DNA from: Ephydatia muelleri
Taxonomy: Eukaryota; Porifera; Demospongiae; Spongillida; Spongillidae
Reading direction: 5' to 3'
Assembly (NCBI GenBank): GCA_013339895.1
Contig: JABACO010000016.1
Span: 3,119,767-3,183,766 of the forward strand
DNA: 64,000 nt
Below the pieces are notes generated by a model. It was given only the letters and a program-made list of their open reading frames with translations, had not been told where the DNA came from and searched no databases. Positions 12,199 to 21,304 of the stretch are shown here, piece by piece; position 1 is the first letter of the stretch; each line of letters starts with the position of its first letter. The position numbers and the translations under genes are program-made.

Positions 12199-13584
12199 AT
12201 GGCACAAGGCAACGATTCATCTTTCTCTAGCGAGTGGGAGACATTTTTTACGGAGGTGGCTCGAGTTGTTGCAAGTGCTAATAACCAGAGGGGCCTTGCA
12301 AACGAGGAATTCAGCGAGTATGTAGTGGAACAGCTGGAAATGATTATCATCTCTGTATCAACCTTGAATAGTTATTTGGGATCCCATTTGCCCAGTAGCG
12401 AGTTAGGAAGCGAAATTGCTATATCAAATATGTGTGAAGAGTTGAGCAGCCTTTTGGAATGCCTCCGATGTATATTGTCCGAATGGGAAGAGTATCTCAA
12501 CCACCCATTCAGTAGCGGGAATTACTCGTATAGTGCCCCTACAAGAGCATCGTCTGGACCAGGAAGACCAAGGTTTGACATCAGTGAGCAACAGCTAATG
12601 TACCTTCATTCGATGGGCTTTACTTGGGTTGAAATAGCGAACTTACTTGGTGTGTCACGCATGACTATCTTTCGTCGACGAAGAGAATTTGGACAAGTTG
12701 TGGGTGACAACATTGATGATGGTGAGTTGGAATTGGTTGTTCGACAGATTCGAAGGAGTTCCCCATCACTGGGTCAAACGATGGTTTGGGGTACACTGCG
12801 ATCTATGGGGTATCGTGTCACAAGGGAGAGAGTACGAGAAGCAATAAGAACCACAGATCCAATCAATAATGCTTTGAGATGGAGAGAAGTATCTGCCAGG
12901 CGCACATACTCTGTACCTGGACCCAATTCTTTGTGGCATATAGGTAAGGTCAAGCACACATACTGTGTAACATTTACATGTGCATTTGGCAGCTATTTTT
13001 GGCTTTTGTTTGATATGTATGCATGACTGTGGCAAATAAAGTGGACACTCTTTTCGGTGTGGTAATGTAATATTTGAGATCTTAGGCTTAGGCTTAGTTT
13101 CAATAGGGACTGTATTGGCAGCAAGCACTCACTTTAACTATGACCTGAAGTAGAAATTGGTATTATTACCTAAGGCTTGCTCATACCTTAAATAATGTGA
13201 TCAATTTGTATCCACCCTGCAGATGGGCACCATAAACTGATTCGTTGGCGGATGGTCACACATGGGGCAATTGATGGATTTAGTAGACTTGTCCTCTTTC
13301 TCCAGTGTTCAACAAATAACCGTGCCAGCACTGTGTATGGCCTCTTCCTTGGTGCAGTTGGTCAATATGGTCTTCCTTCACGGGTGAGGACTGATCAAGG
13401 CAGAGAAAATGTTCAAGTCGCACGACACATGCTACGAAACCGAGGGGTTAACAGGAGGTCCATCATTGTAGGTAGTTCTGTGCATAATCAACGAATAGAG
13501 AATCTACGACGTCGTAACACATCTCACGACGTCGTAAAAAAATCTCACGACGCCGTAAAAAAAAAACCACTCACGACGTCGTAA
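12199..13584 (+). CDS. Integrase-core (DDE) transposase, two exons, C-terminus replaced by repeat
   Basis: Exon 1 is 12199-12943 and exon 2 is 13223-13584, joined by a GT-AG intron (donor GTAAGG, acceptor CTGCAG) that restores [13 protein letters not shown]. Start ATG at 12199. Residues about 125-165 hold a helix-turn-helix ([20 protein letters not shown]). The RNase H-like catalytic core shows the expected acids: Asp in DGHHKLIRW, Asp in RTDQGREN and Glu in HNQRIENL. Such DDE proteins cut and join DNA in the nucleus. The frame then runs directly into the right 186 bp inverted-repeat arm and stops after about 25 residues of repeat-encoded sequence (368 residues in all). The C-terminal portion after the catalytic Glu, usual in related proteins, is missing. 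Probably a truncated or non-autonomous copy. Confidence 0.75.
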
Positions 13585-13684
13585 CACGATCTTACGACGT
13601 CCTAAAATACACTGACAACGACATAAGGTTCCATGACGTCTCCCAGAGGTCGTCTTCGAATTTTGTTACTGATGGCTTGCCATA
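13499..13684. repeat. Right arm of 186 bp inverted repeat
   Basis: Partner of 11661-11846. It begins immediately after the codon for the catalytic Glu region of the transposase and supplies that ORF's last codons. Confidence 0.9.
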
Positions 13685-13805
13685 GCGGCGCTCCCCCTAA
13701 CACGGAGCCTGCGGCGCTCCCCCTAATTCTGGTGTCGGTGTTAATGAGGTGTGGATGTAATGATTATAGTATACGGAATGTGGGGGGGAATTCCGAAAGA
13801 TACCC

Positions 13806-14992
13806 TTTCGCAACGCGGGTGACAGGCGGAGGTTATAAAGGCATACCAAACGGACTTAAGCAGTCTAGGCCTGGTAAGTTGTGCGTGTTTACACTGTACA
13901 CTATACGGTGTTGCTTATGTCAAACCAGGACAAGTGTGTGATTCAGTAGATGCAGTTAGGCGGCGTTTCAAGTTGTCACAAAGGTTTACATGCTTACGTC
14001 ATGTTTGTTCTCTTCAGCACAGTGCCGACCAATAGAACGCCATTACGCGAAGAGCATAGTACGTTGTATATGTGCATGTGGATTATGTGCGTGTGCCAAT
14101 AACTTCAGGGTCAAGATATATTTAAGCGAGTACATCGAGACTGAAATGGTGGAAGTGACCAACCCCGGCAAAAGAAGAAACGCAGGTACAGAGTAGGCAT
14201 GCTATGACTTTCCTTTCTGACCACAGCTCTTGAGCCGACGCCAGGGTGTACTACGGCCAAATGAAAACGTTTCGCTGCATGGCCAACCAAGGGGATGACG
14301 ACGATAGCATTGTAAAGCATAAGCTAGCTACCACCGCGGTCAGAGAGTAAGTAAATGCTGAGTTCTTTGTGCATAACCTCTGTAATATTTTAGCGTGTGC
14401 TTGTAAGGAAACCGTCGACAAGTGCCGCGAGAGTAGTAGAGGCTCGTGCTCGCCTTCCAAGAGGCCTCTGCTAGGCGGAGAGTACGTGCCCTTCTAACTA
14501 CATCAGCAGGATGTGATGGAGACTTTGATCGCCAGCTTGGAACTATATATACCTGTTTATTTTTTGACCAAGTTGTATTTCAGCTGTAATTTGATTAAAG
14601 TTTGCCGTTAAATTCTGAATTACTGCTGGCGTGGTTCAGGGTTTAAGCACTAGCCTTCAAGTATGCAGAACAGAAAATGGATTTGAAACGATTCGAATAC
14701 ATGACGTGTACAGAGTCTGCACGCGTTCATCTGAAGTATGCAGACAGGTGATGACGAATATACTGAATCCATATGCAGACCGCGATATCATACGTATAAG
14801 CGAAGTGTTCGTTCTGAGACGTATACATGGCGCCGCATTCGTGACGTATGAAAAACTGCCCACGTGTCGAGTGCAGACGAGTATCGATTAGTATGGGTGC
14901 AATATACAAGGCTGCATACGGTACACTGTCGCGCCGTGAACAGTAGCTGCTGCCATTAAGGAATGTAATTCTCTTTACTTTCTAAATATCAG
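13806..14992. other. Non-coding stretch
   Basis: No ORF here is convincing. Repeats and RNA genes were not recognised. Confidence 0.35.
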
Positions 14993-15231
14993 AGTACTCC
15001 TCAAGATAGCATGCACCATGCCTGTCACTTCTTGTGAATGCGAGTGGAGTGCCAGTAAACTTAGGCGCCTCCATACATGACATGCATGCCTCAATGGCCC
15101 AAGAGAGGCTTGCATCTTTAGCATTGCTACATATTTATTATGAAAAAGACATAAATCTTGAAGAAGTTGTAGATATCTTCACTAAATTGCACCCAAGGAG
15201 AATGGAACTTGACTCACTAATTAAGCCCTAA
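14993..15231 (+). pseudogene. hAT-family transposase C-terminal remnant
   Basis: After a splice-acceptor-like AAATATCAG, the frame reads a conserved block with PVTSCECEWSASKLRRL and, after a 1-base shift near 15057, HASMAQERLASLALLHIYYE and VVDIFTKLHPRR. This is the pattern of the hAT dimerisation region in ZMYM-like transposases. Only this last exon is visible, ending with TAA at 15231. The shift makes it a pseudogene or a sequencing error. No upstream exons were recognised in the preceding 1.2 kb. Confidence 0.65.
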
Positions 15232-16453
15232 ACTTGAACTTGAGATCAATTTGCACATACATCCTTTTTGATTTGTTCTTATTATTTAGTTTATCAGAAA
15301 TCATAGTGATTCAGGTCGTATTATGTATAATAATAGTTCCAGGTTTAATTTAATGAATAAGGAACCCCCCCCCCCAGTTAGCAGCAGTGAGCAGTGCTAG
15401 TAAGTTAAGCCGAAGTGGCAATAGAGGCAAATGCGCGTATATATTTTGGCGAAACCGTTCATGCAAATCTAATTATAACAACAACAAATATATCCTTAGG
15501 GGTTAATGTGAATGTAGGGTGGCCGGAACTAATCCGTGACTGCGGGGGGGGGGGGGTTCCCGGGAACCCAGTGAACCCCCCAGCCTACGTACCTGCCGTC
15601 GTGTATTGAAAGTTATATATCAACCTCGCGTATCGCGATCGAATAGCTTCACTTTGAAGCTCGGGCTTATCAGAGAAAAAGAATTAGATAAATACACTGC
15701 ATTAAAGCAGTTCTGGCCGGCACGAAGTGTGTCACGTGCTCGCTATTATCTTGCACGTTGCAATCTCCAATTTGATCAAGATGGCTTCTTCTACTGGTAA
15801 AAACCTTGGTACTAAATATATACGAGTGCGAACAACTGATTTCAGTGAAGGATTATGCACCTATCAATGGTAAGTGCGACCCCCCCCCCCCCCCCCCCCC
15901 CCCCCCAATCCGGGACTTGTACACATGGGGAGATTAATAATGGAGGATTTTATTTATTTATTTTTTAAGCGTTTACTCTCGTTTGATCCTACCCGCAGAC
16001 GGACACTGTACCTGCACCCGCAGACAAGCCGTATTTTATTGTGGATGAGTGTGACGTTTTCAGCAATGAGAACCCTGACGAAAATGACAGCGCAAGCGTA
16101 AGCAAATCTGAAATCCAGGATGAAGAGGAGGAGAACAAAACATTTTACGACGAAGATTCTGGCTATGACAGCTACTAAGAGATTTTTGCTCTTCTTTACA
16201 TACTAGTCAACAGCCCATATCCACTTGTAAGTTTATTGTATTACCAGATTCGTTTGAAGCTCGTTTTCTTATAAGGGTGAAAAAAGTCTTTCATTTGTGT
16301 GGTACATACTTAAATAGATGAACATACGGACACCTACTTTGGCACGCATTAAAACTTTTATGCTTCCTGGTTCAAGACAATCTGTGGAGGCACAGTATGT
16401 AATGGGAGTGCATTATTTGAGGGTCCTTTTTTTAGCACGTTAGTAGTGATGGT
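15232..16453. other. Mostly non-coding with long C and G homopolymers
   Basis: Contains a 27-base C run (15880-15906), a G run near 15543-15556 and a C run near 15366. A frame at about 15999-16180 reads as a very acidic stretch (DEEEENKTFYDEDSGYDSY before TAA). It might be an exon of the following transposase-like gene, but I could not join it in phase to anything upstream. Confidence 0.4.
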
Positions 16454-16712
16454 GTGCCATTTTACACCATTCCTCTGGCTACCATCATTCAACAATGTAT
16501 GGGGAACTCTAATATAGCAGGTTCCTTGGTTCGTTACCCCGTATATGGTTTAAAAATACACGTAAGTAGTGGTTTTTTACAAGCAGCACACTTAAACTTG
16601 CACACACTGCACAGAGAAATGTACCGTTGGTGCACAGATGCAAGATTTGCATCACCAATGGCAGTTTTGAGGGACGGAACCGTTGTGTTTGTGAGAGACT
16701 GTGTGTTGTTAT

Positions 16713-16882
16713 TGTAAGACTCTGTAAACCAACTTGACTCAGTTACACAGTTTCAAGTGAATACAATCAATCAGTACAACTTGATTCACACCATCACTAT
16801 GACAGCACAACTAATCAAGTTTCCAGCTGTTCCGTAGATACAATTACATCATATATAAAGACACGATGACATGCATGTTACA
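16713..16882 (-). repeat. 3' LTR of gypsy element (170 bp)
   Basis: Starts TGTAAGACTCTG and ends GCATGTTACA on the plus strand. Matches 21124-21304 except for an 11 bp gap and scattered changes. For a minus-strand element this is the downstream LTR. Confidence 0.9.
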
Positions 16883-19800
16883 CTTGCCCCTCCTTAGAAC
16901 TAGCTTGTCCACAAGCATGGCAGAAATAAACACCATATCTCTCTGGTAACCTGCGATCACGCCTAGGATACCTCTGTTCTTGGTTGTCAGATTGATTGTC
17001 CACATTAAGATCATCTTCAAAATAATGATCTACTTGAGGAGGGCTCCAGGGTTTCCTGTGTCCTTCTTCTGCCTGCTCCATTGTTCCTGCTTGTAGTCGA
17101 GGTTGCATTCTATTAACATGGACAACTCTTACTCTGTTCCCATCACTTATCTCAACCGTTACTGGGCTCATGATTCTGGTAACCTTCCACTTTCTCTCCC
17201 ATCTGGGATCCAACTTTCCCGCTGTTGGAACTGACAACCAAACAGGCTGCCCTACCTGAAACGATCTAACTTTTGTGTGCCTGTCATATGCAGCTTTTTG
17301 ATGCTGAGCAGCTTGCTGTAGGTGAGTATCTACGAAGTTTTTAAGATGGTCAAGCTTTGCGCATAATGTCTTGGAGTAGGTCATAGCATCAAAGGCATTG
17401 GTGGATGGAGGCAGTTTTGGTTGTCGACCAAACATCATTACAAATGGGGACACTCCAGTAGAGGAATGTATAGCTGTGCGATATGCAAACAAAACCAGAG
17501 ACAGATGACACTCCCACTCCTCCTCCTGTTCCACATACGTTCTGAGCAACTGCAGCAGCGACCGGTTAAATCTTTCAAACATACCATCACCCTGAGGGTG
17601 ATATGCAGTAGTGCGGGACTTCTTGATCCCAAAAGCATCCAGCGTATGGCGAAGCAACAAGCTCTCAAAGGCCCGACCCTGATCAGAGTGAATGATGCTT
17701 GGTAAGCCAAATATGCAACAAAGCTTCACTAAAGCCTCATTGATTAAAGCAGCTGTTTGATTCTTAAGCGGAATGGCTTCAGCCCATTTGGTGAAGTAAT
17801 CTTGCACCACCATCAGATATCTATTGCCATTGGTAGACATTGGAACTTCTAAAATATCCACTGCAATCATTTCCCATGATCGACCAATAGGCATGCTGGT
17901 CAATGGAGCTGGTGTAGGATTAGGAAGTTTAGAAAGTTGACAAAGGACACAGTTTTTACAGAACTCCTTCACATCATTGTGCATGTTTGGCCAAAATGCC
18001 TCTTGCCGTAATCGTGCTAAAGTTTTCTCCACCCCCTGGTGTCCAGCTCCTGGAGCACTATGGCAGGAACGCAATGCCTCTTCACGCATGGTGTGAGGTA
18101 TCAATGGCACTTGTATTACATCTTCACAAGGCCCTATCGCATATCTTCGGTAGACCACACCTTCTGACAATACTAGTTGAGACCAAAGATGAGCGTAACT
18201 CCTTAAAGGATACTGCCTCCATTTAGGTGGTCTCACGTGCGACGTCTTTAACCCCAACAAAACTTGATTCAGATGAGGGTCATGTTCTTGTGCATAACGA
18301 AGGGCTGCAATGTCTACTTCAGTTCTCACTGCTGATACCACGTCAGATGGTTGGTAAGTTGGACGTCTTGAAAGAGCATCAGCATTGCTATTACTGCTAC
18401 CCTTTTTGTATTCAATGTGGAAGTCGTACTCTTGCAATGCCAATGCCCACCAACATAGAAGACCCTCCATTTTCTGAGCAGTTAACCACTGTAACGGTGC
18501 ATGATCAGTCACAACAGTGAAAGGTCTCCCTAGCAGATAGTGGCGGAACTGCTTAGTTGCATAAACGATTGCCAAACACTCCTTTTGGATGACGCTGTAA
18601 TTCTTCTCAGACTTTGAAAGGGTACGACTAGCATATGCAACAACACGCCCCTCCTGCTCTAACACAGCGCCTATTCCAGTGTTGCTAGCGTCGGTAGCCA
18701 GAACAAATTGACCAGCTCCAGAGCCAAACTTGGGGTATGCCAAGATGGGTGCCTGAGTTAACTGTTTCTTCAAGGCATTGAAAGATGCGTCACATTCTGG
18801 AGTCCAGCTGTACATTGTACCTTTCTCTGTCAGCTGATGCAGGGGAGCCGCAATGTTAGCAAAATTCAGCACGTACCGGCGATATTACGATGCAAGTCCC
18901 AGAAACTGACGTACTTCTGAAGCATCTGAAGGTACTGGCAGTCCTTCACAGCTTGTACCTTTCCTCTATCTGGAGCCATTCCCTCAGTTGTAAAAACATG
19001 TCCCAGATAGTGCACCTTTGTTAGACCTATCTTGCACTTATGTCCTCGTAAAGTAAGCCCAGCATCCTTAAGATGACTCAGTACTACAGCAAGATGGCCT
19101 ACATGCTCAGCTTGAGTCTTCGAATGGATGAGAATGTCATCAAGATAAGTTGTGACAAAGCTAACATCACGAAACAACTTATTCATGAGACGCTGGAAAG
19201 ACGCTGGTGCACCTGACAGTCCAAAAGGCATTCTCAGAAACTGGAACAATCCTAGACCTGGTCCAGGACAGAAGGCTGTTTTTTCACAATCACTATGATG
19301 CACTGGTAGCTGCCAATACCCAGACTGCAGATCTAACGTGGAAAACATTCCACACCCTGACAATCTATCTTGAACCTCATCTGGAAGTGGCAGAGGGTAT
19401 GCATCTTTCACCGTGTTTTAGTTCAGGGCACGATAATCGACACAGAGTCGAATCTCGCCAGATTTTTTCTTGGTGTACACTGCTGGGGCCATCCACGGAC
19501 TGCTGCTTTCCTCTATTATGCCTTCAGCTAGCATATCCTTGATGAGCTTGTCCACTTCCTGTCGATACTCTGCTGGAATACGGCGAGGTGGTACCCTGAT
19601 AGGTGATCCAGAGGTTGGAATGAAATGATGTGTGAGAGTAGTAACCCCTGGAGAATTTAGAAAAAGATCCTTGTATTTCTCAAGAAGCTGCCGTAATGTT
19701 TTATCTTCCACTTCAGGCAGTGTGACGTCATCTGTTTTCTTGAACTTCGGAATGGCACATTGCTCGATTTGAAGATCCTCATTACCTTCTGGCTCTGCAT

Positions 19801-20463
19801 TTTTAGAGGAAATTGCAGCTGTAGTTGAGGAATACTTCTTCTGTTCCGAACTTGAATTATGTGATGCTGCTTCCTGACTACTATGATGTACTCGAACAGG
19901 GCAATAAGAAAAATCCAATGAAAGATGTTGCTGTTGAAGAAAATCAACCCCCACTATGACTGGTGAGATGAGGCTCTTAACTACCAGAAAACTGTGAGAC
20001 ACAGGAGACTCCAGACCATCAAAGCTCACTCTCGCTTCAACTTGCTGAAGGATTGGCAACGCAGCACCCGAAGCTGTGACTAGTTTAATCTTATTTGAGT
20101 CGCTTTGCTTCGTAACCTGCACTGGCGTTATTTTCCTTGCTATATCTTGCCTTATCAAAGATACTGACGACCCGAATCAAGCATTATATTGACTTGCACC
20201 CCGCATAACTCTCCTTTTAGAATACATGTAGCTAACTTACTCTTCGTGGTAGTTACCATGGTGACGTCAAACGGAGCTACTGGTGACTGGAATGTCCGCC
20301 GCTCCGACCTTGAGCGGACACCCAACTGAAGTTTTCCTGGAGACAGTTTTTGGCTATATGTCCTGCACGCCCACAAATAAAACATTTTCTTGACTGAAGT
20401 GGTCTGTTTTTCAGAGCGGGACAATTTCGCTTCACGTGTCCTTGCTGATTGCAATGGTAGCAA
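16878..20463 (-). pseudogene. pol: gypsy pol polyprotein (protease, RT, RNase H, integrase), disrupted
   Basis: The order is protease, reverse transcriptase, RNase H and integrase. The protease active site DSG is reached in the 20155-20463 frame, and the rest (VSLIRQDIARK...) lies in another frame, a 1-base lesion. Reverse transcriptase follows (RLCVDYRALN; YLDD at about 19136-19147) with an in-frame TAA at about 19417. A 1-base shift and a further TAA lie near 18885-18950, then the 664-codon frame 16878-18872 holds RNase H (FVLATDASNTGIGAVLEQ), an HHCC integrase zinc finger (ARLRQEAFWPNMHNDVKEFC, CVLCQ) and the DDE core (VDILEVP, SDQGRAFES, FERFNRSL). No chromodomain was evident. The protease frame overlaps the gag frame, consistent with a frameshifting gag-pol design. 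Confidence 0.9.
16883..16898 (-). other. Polypurine tract
   Basis: Minus-strand AAGGAGGGGCAAG directly abuts the 3' LTR, where a plus-strand primer for retrotransposon replication is expected. Confidence 0.6.
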
Positions 20464-21092
20464 GTGACGGAGCGAGGTAATGACTTTTCTCCTCGAAGAG
20501 CGGCCACTTGCTCTGCCAGCTCATCAACCTGCTTGCGCAGCTTCAGCTCTACCTCACTGAGTGCTGTTGACACTGTTGCCACGGCCGTAGGACGTTCTTC
20601 TTCCAAGGACAGCAACAGCCGCGCGCGTTCAATGGTTTTCTCCAAGTCGTTTACATCTCCATTCGCTCTTAACTGCTTACTAACTGCCGTCGGAAGTTCT
20701 ACCAAAAGTTGATGCAACAATAGCTGGCTCCGAACGTCCGCCGTGACGTCTGGCATTGCGTGCTGAAGAAGCTTCTTGAGGTCGTAGAGGAAAACCGACA
20801 AAGATTCTCTCGGTATCAGTTTCCGCTGATGAAACTGTTCAAGCGTCAAAAATTCGGTTGGCAAAAGACTTTTAACCATTTTTGCTTTGACTTGGTCGTA
20901 CTCTTTTTGCACATCCTCGTCTAGTGCAAGCCATATTGCCAAAGCTTCACCCTCCAGCAATGTTGGCAATTTTAACGCTTTCGTCTCTTCGCTCCACTTG
21001 TTCGCCGCGCTGCATATATCAAAACGCGTAAACCACTCAGCCGCATCTCCGGACGAGAAACTCTTTGGCACACTAAAATGATTTGTCGCCAT
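20277..21092 (-). CDS. gag: gypsy Gag with two CCHC zinc knuckles
   Basis: Open frame of 271 codons starting 31 bases inside the 5' LTR boundary (MATNHFSVPKSF). The N-terminal half is a retrotransposon Gag (capsid-like) region with FLTLEQFHQRKLIPRESL. A coiled-coil linker follows, then two nucleocapsid knuckles, CYHCNQQGHVKRNC and CFICGRAGHIAKNC, for RNA packaging. The ORF appears intact, unlike pol. Confidence 0.9.
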   Translation of the reverse strand: MATNHFSVPKSFSSGDAAEWFTRFDICSAANKWSEETKALKLPTLLEGEALAIWLALDEDVQKEYDQVKAKMVKSLLPTEFLTLEQFHQRKLIPRESLSVFLYDLKKLLQHAMPDVTADVRSQLLLHQLLVELPTAVSKQLRANGDVNDLEKTIERARLLLSLEEERPTAVATVSTALSEVELKLRKQVDELAEQVAALRGEKSLPRSVTCYHCNQQGHVKRNCPALKNRPLQSRKCFICGRAGHIAKNCLQENFSWVSAQGRSGGHSSHQ

Positions 21093-21102
21093 TTCCGCTA
21101 AA

Positions 21103-21123
21103 CGAACCGTTCTCTGCTACCAA
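21103..21123 (-). other. Primer-binding site next to 5' LTR
   Basis: Immediately inside the LTR the minus strand reads TTGGTAGCAGAGAACGG. TGGTAGCAGAG resembles sites complementary to the 3' end of a methionine tRNA. The exact tRNA is not proven. Confidence 0.55.
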
Positions 21124-21304
21124 TGTAAGACTCTGTAAACCAACTTGACTCAGTTACACAGTTTCAAGTGAATACAATCAATCAGTACAACTTGATTCAC
21201 ACCATCACTATGGCAACACAACTAATCAAGTTTCCAGCTGTTCCGTAGATACAATTACTGTTGAATTACATCATATATAAAGACACGATGACATGCATCT
21301 TACA
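21124..21304 (-). repeat. 5' LTR of gypsy element (181 bp)
   Basis: Same sequence as 16713-16882 with an extra 11 bp. Ends GCATCTTACA on the plus strand, followed by the TTAT target duplication. Confidence 0.9.

Larger units (their letters stand above)
11160..13805 (+). mobile_element. DNA transposon with integrase-type transposase and nested inverted repeats
   Basis: Outer boundaries are set by a perfect 34 bp inverted repeat (11160-11193 and 13772-13805, both containing GGAATTCCCCCCCACATTCC or its complement). Inside is a second, nearly identical 186 bp inverted repeat (11661-11846 and 13499-13684), and the left side carries a long array of the palindrome ACGACGTCGT. Between the arms lies a two-exon transposase gene. 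The element could be larger than the 34 bp arms suggest, and I see no clear target-site duplication. The near identity of the 186 bp arms suggests recent origin or gene conversion. Confidence 0.65.
16713..21304 (-). mobile_element. Ty3/gypsy LTR retrotransposon, antisense to its host gene
   Basis: Two matching LTRs (16713-16882 and 21124-21304), both TG...CA on the plus strand, flank gag and pol genes read on the minus strand. A 4 bp direct repeat TTAT (16709-16712 and 21305-21308) is the target-site duplication. A primer-binding site lies next to the 5' LTR and a purine tract next to the 3' LTR. The LTRs differ by one 11 bp indel and a few substitutions. Coding lesions (a shift in the protease active site, stops and a shift in reverse transcriptase) show that it is no longer autonomous. 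Confidence 0.92.

Noticed and set aside
15780..16180. Two-exon gene beginning MASSTGKNLGTKYIRV with an acidic second exon
   Set aside because: The donor after CAATG and all nearby acceptors give the wrong phase or a stop, and the intron would contain a 27-base C run.
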